In this document: piece after piece, positions 45,077 to 57,700 of the stretch
Layout of the letters: each line of letters opens with the position of its first letter
How positions within the stretch are numbered: the stretch's first letter is position 1
Origin: Hydractinia symbiolongicarpus
Taxonomy: Eukaryota; Cnidaria; Hydrozoa; Anthoathecata; Hydractiniidae
Direction of reading: 5' to 3'
Length of the DNA: 64,000 nt
Assembly: GCF_029227915.1 (NCBI RefSeq)
Contig: NC_079878.1
Span: 21,849,501 to 21,913,500, forward strand
Made by a program: the position numbers and the translations under genes
The notes under the pieces: generated by a model
Databases searched by the model: none
Seen by the model: only the letters and a program-made list of their open reading frames with translations
What the model was told of the DNA's origin: nothing

Positions 45077-46606
45077 TCACGCTTCTTCCATCTCCCATTC
45101 AGAGTCAGTGTCTTCGCCACTGTCTGCATCGTTTTTTTGAATTTTACCCTCACGTAGCAACTCGAATTCTTCAACAGTCACCTCACCGACTGCCAGTAAG
45201 TGACTGTTATTGTCCGGTTCGGTGATCGATGAAATCTTTTTTGAGCCGAGCTCGATTGCGTCAGAAGTTCTTGAAGCTTTCAATCCGCTATCGATAATTT
45301 CTCTTCCTTCAGCAGTTGTCATATGGTTGTAGAACTCAACTAACTATCCAACCAGCGTGAATTATTTTCAGCTTTGTTAATGGTAAACGAACTTGTACAT
45401 CTTTGATGTTGATACCAGCATCTAGTTGGGTTTTAACTTCATTCTTTTAACTTCTTTTTGAGAAATCTTTTGACATAACCATTTACTGTTAAGTCAAGTG
45501 GCTGATAGAACTTTGTCATGTTAGCAGGAAGGTTGACGATGCATATGTTGGCTTCATTGTAAGCATGAAGAACATCATTCGTCATTTGGCCAGTAAATCC
45601 ATCCATAACTACGAGAGCTTGTTGATCGACAGAGCACTTGAGGAGCTCTCTTCCTTCAATAACTTTAGGGATTCCCCAGTGTTGGCGAAATGTTTCTGAT
45701 TAGCGCTGAGTGAAAAAGCACTTGGGAGATTGAACTTCGGTAAGCTCTGTGTAGTTTTTTTTATATAAATTAGTTGCATTGGAAGAAATTCGCCGTGTAA
45801 CGAATTGGCAAAGGTTCCTGTTATAAAGCGTTTGTCTGAGCTTCCTTCAATTGTGACACATGTTTCAATCCTAGGAGCAAGAGTTTCATTCCCAACAGGA
45901 ACATATTTTATCGGTGTCTGGTCGATGTTGATGATTAAGGCAGGCGGTAAGTGGTGCTTTTCTACAATGGACACATTTTTGTGCAGGAATAAAAATTGAA
46001 TTTTTGCGAGCGCCATCAAGAATGTCAACTTTAGATGATGTCTTTCTCCTTGTTACAAAGTTCATTCTACCAAATAAGCTTTTTGCCCAACGCGAGAAGT
46101 TAATGTCAACTTGACCAAGAACATAAGGGTACTTGCTCATCAAAGCTTTGGCAGTGGCATTTGCAACTGCTGTGTTTATCACTCCTCCTTTTTCACTCAA
46201 GTTAAAAAGGTACTTCCTCACCATTTTATCTAGTTCCCCCAAAAGGTATGATCTGTCTGTTTTTCGTGGGTACCTTTTGAGGCTTTGTGACTTATCAGGC
46301 TCTTACCTTGAGTTCTCTTTTAATTGTTCGTGATATCTGTTTTTTAATTGTCCGAACTGTACTTCTAGAAAGATTCGGCAAATCGATTTGAACTTGCGAA
46401 CAGTATTAATATTGGCATTTTCTGCAGCATACTTCCCAATGGCTTATCTTTCTTTATCAGTTCAATTGTGATATTATGGTTTTCGTTTGAGATTTTCAGG
46501 AAGAAGCAATATGATCATGTATCACTTGCATGTCGATTACGCCAATGCTTGAGCTTGACGCTGGTACGACTGGTTCTGTAATAGAGATTACACTTGCATT
46601 ACACTT
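45077..46606 (-). pseudogene. pogo/Tigger-type DDE transposase remnant
   Basis: Frames in order on the minus strand: N-terminal helical DNA-binding part (KGGVINTAVANATAKALMSK; WAKSLFGRMNFVTRRKT); the DDE_1 core with IINIDQTPIKYVPVG, DKRFITGTFANSLHGEFLP and QLIYIKKTTQSLP; VVMDGFTGQMTNDVLHAYNE; NLPANMTKFYQPLDLTVNGY; and an acidic C-terminus (TTAEGREIIDSG). The three catalytic acids (IDQT, VMDG, QPLD) are all visible. At least two frameshifts separate the frames (near 45950 and between 45600 and 45700), so it is dead. Confidence 0.82.
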
Positions 46607-46966
46607 TTTACAATAAACTTCCATGTAATGACACTTTTGTACATAAATATAAAATATACTTTTTTGCAGATACAACGTGGCTGAACATAAAAACTTTGAT
46701 AAATGATCTACTAATAATGTTTTGATTAATAAAACCTACCAAATTCGCAAGTGTCATCATTTTGTTTACCTTCTGAACTTCCTTTTCTGGAACAGTTTTT
46801 TCTTTTTGCGTTTTTCGAAGAAAAGACATTACTGCAAGTCTTGCGTTGAAGATTCTCTTTGTGTAAGGTAAAGACAAAACGAGCTGTGAAAGAATTTTTG
46901 TGTTTACAAGTCTGAATCGAATTTCCAAACGTTCAGAAACAAGTCAAAAGAAGTGCATGTTTTCAA

Positions 46967-47287
46967 ATGACGTTTCGAATACTCAAGAAGGAGAAAGATA
47001 AACATTCCAGTTTTATCTTACAAGAGTTTTCAACATGGAAAGCTACAAAAAACAAAAAGCTTGATTGCTTCCAAGAGCCTGATAATCCCTTTGATCGTTT
47101 TCCCATAAAAACAGTGACCGAAAATGCAGATATTGTAGGGCATTTGCCAAAGGAAATTTCAAGAGTAACAAAATACCTTTTACATCGCGGTATTATAATG
47201 AACTGCAAACTAACTTCGGACCATTATGGACGTTCACCTCTAGTACATGGAGGTTTAAAGATAAAATGTGAAGTCACCTTCACATAA
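46967..47287 (+). CDS. HIRAN-like accessory ORF of the pogo-like element
   Basis: A 106-codon frame with PDNPFDRFPIKTVTENADIV, GHLPKEISRVTKYLLHRG and CKLTSDHYGRSPLVHGG. The pattern (NPxD, VGHLPxxxS) resembles HIRAN domains of helicases and stand-alone animal proteins of the same layout. It is transcribed away from the transposase within the same TIRs. The start may be upstream; what follows the stop (47290-47550) looks like decayed coding DNA. Confidence 0.6.
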   Translation: MTFRILKKEKDKHSSFILQEFSTWKATKNKKLDCFQEPDNPFDRFPIKTVTENADIVGHLPKEISRVTKYLLHRGIIMNCKLTSDHYGRSPLVHGGLKIKCEVTFT

Positions 47288-47989
47288 CGATTGACTATCC
47301 TCCAGTTAAAGCTCTCAACCCGTTATTTACGTTAAGTAAAAGATTTTTACACTGAGCCTGTGGAAGATAGGGCAGTTGGTAGCTTATTCAAATTTGTGAT
47401 GACTTTACCACCGATAGTAAAACACCTGAAGCAGTTACCAAAAGGAGAAAGATAAAAACAGCAGAAGGGAAAGAAAATCGTGACATCAGGGTAATGTTCA
47501 ATTTGGGAAAGAAAAAGAAGACACCAAATGTTATTCTAATTGATGAATGATTAAAGCAATTACATAAAAAATTGTACTTTAATATGCTTCAACTAATCTT
47601 AATTGTCTTAACATCTGTTTTTTGCGGTTAAAAATAAATTTTTGGAACCGAAAAAACTTTGCGTTTTGAAAAAATTCTTTAATTTTGCGGGAACAACTTT
47701 TGCGTATTTTCAATAAAATAAGTTTTGAGGAATAAACTTTCGTGAAAAAGCCTAAAAACGCCAAAAACGCAAAAATTTCTACCCACGAAAGTTTCTGCCT
47801 TTAAAGTATTACCTGTTTTCATAATATGCCACAAAACTTCAGAATGACAAGATTAAGCTTTTATAACACACACAATCTACTTTATAATAATTAAATAGAG
47901 CTTATAATTATTATTTAACTTTATAATTATCTTGCTAATTCTTGAATGTTTCACAATATGTTATACAAAATAAGATAACCTCTATATTA

Positions 47990-48190
47990 ATAGCCGTCGT
48001 CTGTCTGTTTGTCTGTCCGCGAAAGGTGCGTCCTGTTACAGAAACACGAAATACGATATGTGAAGGACCAGCGACCCGGTGGATTATTCCACGGGTTAAC
48101 GACTAGTCTATAGTATAATACCCGTATACGTCTGTCTGTCTGCCACGCAAGATAGTAGCTTTGCTCCGCATCGCTGCTTCCCTCTAACCA
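47990..48190. repeat. GTCTGTCTGT-rich repeat fragment
   Basis: Contains CGTCTGTCTGTTTGTCTGTC near 47998 and ACCCGTATACGTCTGTCTGT near 48120, two related pieces about 120 bp apart. Probably the end of an old interspersed element. Confidence 0.45.
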
Positions 48191-48989
48191 CACCTGAACA
48201 ATGCTGAAACAACCACAGTATTATTTTTTTCATAACTTTTTCATCGTCCTACTAACCTTTTTTATACATCTTTTAAAGTCACTTCCCTTTTTACCACGAT
48301 TTTCGCCACTGTAAAAAACCGACATTTTTGACCTAGCCACCCCAACTATCAATCCGGACCAATAATCCGGAGTATCAAGCCTGTAAAACCCTTTTGTACG
48401 GACTTTAATTTGTTTACGTAATCTGGCGTTTAAGTTAAGGCCGGAACATCTACGAGATCACCAGAATATCGCAACCACGAGGTCACGAGGATTGGTTTTA
48501 CATTGGCTTTACACACTTAATCTTTTCCTAATGTTTCCCCATTTTCTTTGAAGCACTTAACTACATCTTAACGTTTCACCCCTTTATATTTTTTTAAATC
48601 CTTGCAAAAGAGTGCCAGGGTCAACACATTCTCATGATAGCTGCTCATCACATAATTCTCTAGCCATGTATAAATCTTAAACAAACCAATTTTAAGATTT
48701 TAGCTAGGAACGTAGAATTTGGAGGAACCATTCTGTTGATAGCTAGCCGTATCTAATCCCATTCTTTTAAAGTTTTTATTCAGTTTGGTATATCAATATT
48801 TATTTTTATGTTGGAATTGTGGCTATATAGGTAGCTAGCTCTTGAACTATGCATGGCTAAAAAGTAAAAGTGCAGTTTTAGCTAGCTACAACAAATTGCT
48901 TATTCAATAATTTTTATGATGCTAAATATAGTTAGCTACACATTTTATTTCTGCCATAAAAACTTATTACACGAAGTATTTTTTTTCGA

Positions 48990-49600
48990 TGGGCTGTTTC
49001 CTGTGTCTCTATTTGTTATAAAGTTGTTTTGAAAAATGTTATTACGCCTATTACTCATGTGTGGCACTGTTTACCTGTACTAAGTGCTCAGTCCGGTGCG
49101 TGATTAATTTTTTAACGTTTATTGAAACTTATTCTTCAAAATAAAATAATATCGACTAATCGGGTTGTAAACTGCGATAAAAGGGTATTAGGCATAAACG
49201 CATGTGCATCACAGTTTACCTGTATTAAGCGGTCAGTCCAGTGTTAACGACGGGCTGTTTCCTGTGTTTCTTTTTAAACGAAGTTGCGATAAAGTTTTTT
49301 TTGGAAGAAGGTATTGTACCTACATGATTCTACGACATTGTTTACCTGTACTAAGCTCACTGTCAAGAGTAACATTAATTTCGGAACTTTTACCGCGAAC
49401 ATGTTCTAAAAAATAGCAAAGCATGGTCAGCTGTTCTTGCTATGACAGGGTAACAAGGCGTTGTACAATAAGCTAAATGCGCAGGAAATTATTTTATTAT
49501 TTGAAAAATGTATTATACCTGAAACACCATAATGCTCTGTGCGCTTCACTAGATCTACGGCATACTGTATACCTGTACTAAAGTGGAATGTGTGACACAG
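48990..49600 (+). repeat. degenerate tandem repeat
   Basis: GTTTACCTGTACTAAG or close variants recur at about 49070, 49212, 49339 and 49567. GGGCTGTTTCCTGTGT occurs at 48991 and 49252. Spacing is 127-228 bp. Confidence 0.6.
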
Positions 49601-50449
49601 TTTACGGTTTTTATTAATTGCTCCACAGGGACTTCAATGCTGGGTAACACTTTTACTTGTGGCTTACGCCGGCGTATTATTACTGCGAATTATTACTGTG
49701 GGCAACTGGTACCATTACTGGACTTTTCCAGACGTTTTTTTTCTTTTGTCTTTTGTCTGCTTCTGAATCGATTAAAAAAGCATTTCTGCAAAAAACTGCT
49801 TCATTCTAAGGATTATGTCCTCAATAAGAGTTCTCATACTTGTGATAGTGGGACATTTACAGATATCGTGGCGTCAATAAAGTCCAACGAAGATTTAATA
49901 TGACTTGAGCAAGTTTACGACATATAACGGTAAGTTTGATAAGAAAAGTGCCGAATTGCATGAAAAATCATTATATTCTGGTTCTAGGCATGGGTTTCTA
50001 CGCTGGGAAATCACGGAGCGTTATAATTTTAAAGGGTAGATCATTGAATTCGACACCTTTTCGGTGCTTTAGCCATCTGCTGCGAATGACTTCTCCTTCT
50101 ATATGCCATCCATTTATCCTTCACCTGTCCGTTTCCTAGGTCATTGTCACAGGTTTTATTTCAGATGCTAAATCGTTGAGCTAGAAAGTAAGTTGACGAG
50201 TGGTCTGACTATCCTTAACAATTCATGCTCAAAGGGCAGCCAGAAACATCTTAATCCCTCGATTCCAATGGCCAATTTTTATATGCAAAATTCCTATATC
50301 TCATGTCAAAAATCAAAACAAAAAAAGCATCAACGTTCATTAGAAAATGGCTTTACCTGCATAGTTTTACCTCCAACATTTGTCTGTATAGCTCTTTTAC
50401 GCACTACCCTTTGCCAAGAAAAAGTCTGAACTCTTTACTGAAATGTGAA

Positions 50450-53400
50450 AAAATAGAGGTCGCTTACAGTTAAGAGATTCGAAAGATCCGTTAAATAAAC
50501 AACAACTTTTATTTGTACGATTTCACTGCTGTTCACTTTCATTGTTGTTGTTTCATTGTTAATAATTATTCAGTGTTTAGGGCTCTTACCCCACCCAATT
50601 TCTGAATAGAAAACGGCCTTTTTTTAAATAGCATATTTTGCAAGAAGAATCTGTTTCAAGGAATTCAGATTCTTTTTAAAAGGAAGGGTTTTCTGCATCA
50701 CTAATTCATGGTGGACGACATTTCGTTACCTCAACTTAGCTCCCTCTCCCCAGGTTAAATCTAACCACACGATTTTTTGATATTAAAGAAGCCACAGAGC
50801 TGTCCTCAGAAATTTAAATACATAAAAGAATATTACTTGTCCTGGGAAAATGTGTCGTCCATTTTCTAACAAGAGTGTTACGATTCAAAAACAATTTATG
50901 GACAATTTAAGTTACAGGCGTCAATTTTTTTAAAAAAAACTTTCTAATGTATAATGCCAGTTTTGCCTGTTTATTGTACTCGTTGCTTTTGGAAAGGCTC
51001 CAACTATTTGTTTTCTATCCGCGCAACGTTAGTAAAAAATTTAATTGCAGCATTTCTATTGTACATAATCCTGTCCTGTCCTTTGAAAAAGATGATTATG
51101 CTACAAAAAAATGACTTTCAAATTTTCTGCGTAAAACTTTTGCTGTCTATTTGTAAAGTATAATACTGGTTTATACCTGTTATTTATTAACTGATAGCTA
51201 TTTTCAACCGGTTTATTGGCTAATTGGCGCTGATTTGCTAAAAAGCCTTCACTACAGGCTGTATACAGCACGAGGTAACTTTTAATCTCATAGCAATTAA
51301 AATGGTTATTATAAATTTAAACAAGTAACTGGGCCAGAAAATTGGTAACATAGCTAACTAAATACAGACACAAAAATTAACTTACAGTAAACTAACATCT
51401 CGCATCTCTACGCCAGAAACAAAGCGAGAAAAGTTGATAATTTTTATTGCGTTTTAAATATCAACGTTCGTTGCAGTTAGGAGCAACAAGCAAAACAGGG
51501 TCGAATTTGTGTAATAGACTCTTTTTCTAACGAAGAATAAGCGTTTGTTAAAAAAACATTTAAGAAATTCTACATATGGAAATTTGGATGTTTTGTTTTC
51601 TTTTTGTACATGTATTCTTTTTATGTCTTTATAAACCTCGTTGTCTACAAACCGAAAGAAAACAGCTATCAGTTAATTAATGTTTTGCCTATTTACACCG
51701 AGAAATATTACCCAAGGTCAAAAGTATAGACCGAGAGTGTTTGAGACTAATTGTAGTTACGATGACATGGTAAAATAGTTTTTCTAATAATTATAAACAA
51801 AGCAATGGTTTTGCATTACTGATGATTGCGTTATAAATTCTCGACAAAGGACTTTATTTTCCAGCAGGTCATACGCTAATAAGCAAAATACGAAAATGTC
51901 ATGACATCATGAAGCACTATTCCGACAAAAACGTCGGGGAAAGCAATCATATATCGTTTTCTTATACGAAAGCGTAGCTTCCAAAGCATATTTGTGATGT
52001 TCTGTATTAGCTTAAACCCATATCCAGAAATGTAAAACAGCGACACCTCCGCCTTAGCAGCATTGAAAAGATACTCTGTATAATAGTTTGTGCTAATGTG
52101 AAGATGTAATAAACTATAAGATATTTTCACATTCTTCTTTTCGTCTGAGTGTAGACTCTGGTCCAATCCATTAACAAAGCAGTTCGCCTAACGTCCTGCA
52201 AAACATTTCTCTTTACATAATTTTACAAAAATATAAGACGTTATGATTTCCCATATTTCTTGTACCGCTACCCTTGATGTGATGTTTTTAGCATAGCATT
52301 CAACTAAAGTAAGTTTTTTTAGAAAATCAGTGCATTTTTAATTAATTATTTGGTTTTCGTCTCTGTTGAAGAATCAATAGTAAAGTCCTAAACTTAAACA
52401 AAACAGAAACAGCCTGAATAATTCAAGCTCTTGGTGTTAAACTGAAAGAAGCGGAGAGAAATATTTTGGGCAATATTGGGAAATATTTTTTTATTCAAAG
52501 ATTTTTTGTTTTTTCTCTGCGGTATTCTTATGTTCGTGGCTAATTTAAGATTCGTGAGAAGAGTTGTTTAAATGACATGTAAAGAGTTAGAAAATATAAA
52601 GGCTTTTTAAAAAAGGTTTAATGATAACAACTTTCACAGCACGGCTTTTATTAAAATTTCGTATTAAGTTTTGTGTTAACATCCGAGGGAAGATTTGTGC
52701 AATAGACCAGGTTAATATCCTTGTAAAAATAAGATGCAATTCAATAGTTAGTTTGCGATGAACTATCTTGAATTTTTTAAAAACACAGTTGCAGTGGCTT
52801 TGTCTTAAAACAATTGTCTAAAAAAAGGTATCAGCTTATCCTAAGTGTGTTCAGTAAAAGTTTGAAAGGTATTAACAAATAGTGCTTTGTTAGCGATTAT
52901 TATTGCTTCTCTTGGGTTTCCCAGACACGAAATCATCTCATGCGATTTCACTTATGTATCCAAAAGAGTGTGTTAGTGTCAATTAAATAAGAGTCCATCT
53001 CACAAATAAAAATGTTCAAGAGTCAACACTCTACGCACTTTTATGCCTCACTAAAGATACAAACAGTCTCCATAGACTAGTTTTTAGAGATAAAAAGGAC
53101 AAACGATTAATTTAGTACGCATTTGTCAAACAAGTTTATTGTACATTTAAATCGAGTTTGCGTCATTCAAAACTTTTTGTGTTGTTAAATGACTTTTCTT
53201 TTTTAGTATTTGTGAGAAAGTGCATAATTTTTAAAGAGTTTTCATCTCATAAAAGAAAAATCATTTGACACAGCCATAATAGTTGAAAACGGCGTCCAAA
53301 GATCAAAAAAAGTGTAAAGAGTCTGCTACTTTGTTACCGTGTCTCAATTTTGTGGGTTTGTTCAAATTATAACTGCTGCCTCGTTATTTTTCAGATTTGA

Positions 53401-56400
53401 AACGTTGTATGCACGTCCTTTATATAAGCAACAAAAGTTTGGCTATGGCTCAGTGTTGCTTAGGTTTTTTTCTTATACAGAGTTAACTGTTTCTTACTTG
53501 TTACTTGTTACTATTTGCCTGAAAAGGCCAGGTTCGCGTGTTCTCTTGCTCAGTTACGCTAAAATTTACGTTCGTTGCTAAATAAAGTATACAAGGATAT
53601 ATACCTCAGCTGATTGTTTTTTACTCTCTGTTAATTTATTTAACATTTCAGACGGGCGCTGTGTTTAAATGTTATTTTGTTTTTTAAAAGGTTACATATA
53701 AGAAAGTGTGTATACCAACCTCCTCTCCTGTCCCTATCAAAGATACATTGAGAACCTTAAAGCTTTAACTAGTCGTCCCTTTTGATGTAAAAGGCCGTAA
53801 AACAAATACATTGTGAACCATACACCTTATAAATAGCACACTACATTCACAAGATAGTAACTGTTATTAAAAAATAACAATTTATTTCGACTAACTCTAT
53901 ATTTTAAAGACCCTTTTAAATTAATTAACACAAAAGTTTTTTGGTATGGCTCTTCGCGGGCCAAATTTCAGTAATTTTGTGCAGTTAACAATGAAAGAAG
54001 TAAAAGTTATCTAGGATAAATAACATTGCTGACAATTCTTTGCAGTTGAATGCTAAATGGAAAAAATGTAAATGCAATGTATAACCAATTTAGAAATAAT
54101 TTTTAACATTAACTTTATTTATACTAGGGGATCAAACAGTCCTAAAACCTCTACTTCTTAAAAAATTTTACAAGTGCCAAAGCAACCGTGTAATCCATTT
54201 TTTTGAATTGTCCCGAAAAGTATTATTGTAAAAAGCATTAACATAGGAATCATTTTGTAAAGAAAATTCGGACACCAATCAATCCAATTGAGTTAAACAA
54301 ATGAAGACGTCATAAAGAAATCTTCACATTATAAAATTTGTAATCCTGGGAATCATTATCTTTTATCCCGTAATATCTTGTTGTCAAGTTTAATATAGCC
54401 AACTTGAACAATCCCAAAGTTACTTGAGGTTTAATACAAGGTTAATTGATACCCCAAAAGGCCTGTGTAAGGAAGGCTAACTGAAAAACAAAATGTTGTA
54501 GCTAGCATGGTAAATTATATCAATGAAAGCTATGGTGAAAATTACAGTTCTAAACGTTGCTGTTTGCAATACATGTTACTTTACATTTTCATTTTTTAAA
54601 AACTAAAGCATACAACCAGTTCATTTGGTGCAATGTCATTCCAAGTAAAACGTTCCAAAACAAAAGGGTCATTTTAATTCTTATCAATATTTTATATTTA
54701 TCGATAGGATCAGCATGAAGATTCTGCAACTTACCACATCAAAGCAAGACATAAGGACTACATCATTGATTTAAAGAAGCATTCGTAAGAACTTTTACAT
54801 TGATGGTGATGCTGATTAATAAACAAACCGGTGGCTATTTTTATTACGAACTTAAAACCATTTATTTAGGGGCATTCGTCCTGGATTAATCTTGCTTTGC
54901 ACATTTGTTGATGATGGACTTGATGTTTATCATAATGTCAGTATATTTCACCTTCTACACTTTTTTCAAAAATAAACAATGTTTCATACGTAGTATCAAA
55001 ACACTGAATGTCGTCTAAAGAACATTCTTAATCTTCAACTCCAACTGATAAACGAACAATATCAAGAAAAGAAAGTAACTAAATTACTAGACCACTGTGT
55101 TACTCGTTATATTGCGTTTTGTATGCACATTTTAGAATGTGATTATTAATCAGCTAGTCCGTCAAAAAATGTATAGATGTTGCAGGTTGCTAGTATAGTA
55201 CTCGTATTTACCAGGCAAGAATACTTAATATGTTCTGATTAAAAAGCGTTACATTAAACCTATTATACCTTCTTGCTTGCGATAAAAATTTTGTACTTTG
55301 CGAGGGGTAATGCATTTTTGGTGTTTTTATTACATATATGTTGGTCATTTGGTACTTACCTTGGGGATAACTTTAGGTTTTTTTAGGAATTGTACCCTGT
55401 CAAGTTTTTTTAATCACAAATTGAGAACATTTAGGGCAATTGAGCTTCATTTGAATAAAGGGTGCATTTTAGGCTTCCATCTTCACTAACAATTGATGCT
55501 AATTTATTTATTGGTACCAAACTAAAAAATTTAATTTAGAGGAAGTTTTGATGACGATCGACATAGATGTTCAATAATCAACATGAAAATATAAACAACT
55601 ATAAAATATAAACATCCACTGACTTAAGAATAGCAATCATCTTCCATTTTCTACATAATTCTATCACTTTATATGTGGAATTGCATTGTTTGCCTATCGT
55701 TAATGTTTCCCTTTCAGTCATTATTACTGGACAGACTGTGCAGGCATGGCTTATGTAGGCACACCTTGTGGAGGTGCATCACCAGACGTCGATGCAGTAA
55801 GTAATACTCTTTTTTAATTTGATATGACTGTTTCGTAATGGATTCATCAAGCATAATGATAATTCTTATCATAGTGCGATTGTTTATAATAGTAGTATTA
55901 TTGTTAATTTCGTATTTTTATTTGTAGTGGTCATTTTGGAAGTATTAGCGGCCTTGTTGTAGTAATTGCCACAAATTTGGACATAACATTTCCCACAAGG
56001 TAAGCTTCTTTACAGGTTTTAGTTAAGGGTTTAAGGGTCAACCCAATCTTTCTAATGAAGTAGCAACACAAAGATTTTTAATTGCAATTGTAGATGCCGA
56101 CACATGCAAATGTTAAACACTAAGAGGTTGTCTGATTGGAGAATCAAAGTATGCGTATAGCCATAAAATTAACATAAGTATCGAAATTTACGCCTGGATT
56201 TATTTGATAAAAACAAGCCAAGGGAGAATGTTTTTATCTATATGCGGCATATTGAATATATTAGTATTGCTGTTTCAATACATAATCGCACAATTTTCAG
56301 ATGTGGCAGAATTGGTTTTTCTAATTGCAATCTACACAGGCTTTAAGCAAAAACATTTTCTCGCATTAACTATTATATATGTTGCGGTAAGCTACTTCTT

Positions 56401-57700
56401 TAGTTTACAATGTCTTGTAAAGGCACTGATAAAATAAATAATAAAATTGGCATCTATTTTACAGCCTTAACTATCGAAATGCAGCAATAGATTCAAAGAG
56501 TCTGGTGAGGAATGTGACTGTGGTACTCCAGAGGTATTGCATACATCTTTATGAAAACTTATTCTCCATTTTTTCTTCTCTGGCACGTTTTAGTGCATTT
56601 GTCACGGATCAGGACACAGAACAAAGTAGTTTACAAGTTGTATTACGTCATGAGTCAAATAAAAATCAAAAGAAGCAAACTTCTTGTTATACTGTACATA
56701 TGTGCAGCTAACAACAACAGTTGTTGTGAGCCTCATGGATGTCGATTGAAGCCACATGTATAGTGTAGTTATGTTAATAACCTTGAGTGCTGCTCCGTAT
56801 TGAGTTTGGTAAGAATTGGTTTTGCGCTTAGAAAATAAATAATTATATGTCTGATGTTCAAGGAAGATCACTTTTATATTTTTCTAGCATAACCAGCAAA
56901 ATCAAAGTAGTTTGATTCCGGGTTTTTTCCTGTTACACGTATGTACTTAATGGAATCCGGGGAGACGCCCCCCTCTTATAGAATAAAAATACTAAGGAAG
57001 TACTTTTAACTTTTTGTAGTATAAAAAGCAAGGTACATTATGTAGAGAAACCAATGGAAATTGTGACGTACCTGAGTACTGCACTGGACTGAATGCTATA
57101 GTAAGTAATGTGCACTATATTTAACAATATTTATTCAGATGTGGTTTTTATTGTTTAACTTAATTTCTAGTGTCCAACAGATCATGTTATTGCAAATAGG
57201 ATGCGTTGCGGTGCAGTCTTAAGGTTTACTAGCGTGTTTACTGTTATCCGCGAAAATATATCACGTAAATTTAAATCAATGTTCCCTTACAATGTAGCTG
57301 TCATATTTTCCAATTTTAGACTGTATACTTCCTCTGCTTTTTGCTAATGGTAAACTTCCCGATTGTGTTTTTTTCTGCTGGAATTTACAGAGAGAAAAAT
57401 GCAATATAAAAAACATTCGTATAAACAAAAATGGTTGGTGTGCAAAGAGCAAGACAGATGGTAGTTAGTTTAAAATTGATTTTGGAAAGGTAAGATTATA
57501 AAGTTATATATATTTTTAAATGTAAATCTCTGAAATAACGTTGAGAAAGTACGTCGCAACCATTTACAACAAATTTATGACTAACATCTAAAACTTTGAA
57601 AACCTTCTTTAAGCCTTAAAAAGAAATATCCAGGCAAAATCGGGTACAACCCCCCTTGACGTTGACCGCCAAACTCGGGAAGTAGGTACAATAAAATTCT
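50450..57700 (+). repeat. inverted segmental duplication, arm B
   Basis: Reverse-oriented counterpart of 32.9-42.85 kb. It is shorter because it lacks counterparts of about 36.18-37.99 kb and 33.49-34.61 kb, and carries about 300 bp (51.9-52.2 kb) absent from arm A. Identity is patchy, highest in exons and flanking intron. Confidence 0.85.
54714..57489 (+). pseudogene. ADAM-family metalloprotease, copy B (dead)
   Basis: Exon remnants: prodomain 54714-54784 and 54870-54936; metalloprotease 55718-55796, 55928-55999, 56094-56148; disintegrin 56301-56386, 56465-56533, about 56697-56808; cysteine-rich 57020-57100, 57171-57223; F5/8C 57391-57489. The zinc-site exon is 4 nt shorter than in copy A, shifting the frame, and the catalytic Glu codon has become AAA. 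Stops occur at 56114-56116 (TAA), 56468-56470 (TAA), in the 56301 exon, in the 56697 exon, and at 57466-57468 (TAG for a Trp in copy A). The 56697 acceptor has lost its AG. Only the 57020-57100 exon is undamaged. It retains the AG acceptor at 57170 that copy A lost. Confidence 0.85.

Larger units (their letters stand above)
44904..47808. mobile_element. pogo/Tigger-like DNA transposon
   Basis: The ends are TACTTTAGAAGCAGAAAG at 44904 and, on the other strand, TACTTTAAAGGCAGAAACTT at 47808; the outer TA at both ends fits the TA target duplication of Tc1/mariner/pogo elements. Inside are a minus-strand DDE transposase remnant (45077-46606) and a plus-strand HIRAN-like frame (46967-47287). Further AAACTTTCGCG-type subterminal motifs occur near both ends. 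It inserted between the two duplication arms. Confidence 0.78.
47809..50440. other. spacer with simple and tandem repeats
   Basis: Holds a GTCTGTCTGT-rich repeat at 47990-48190 and a degenerate tandem series at 48990-49600. No gene recognised. Confidence 0.45.

Noticed and set aside
49583..49903. 106-codon plus-strand frame
   Set aside because: Begins inside a tandem-repeat region; no recognisable motif or splice context.
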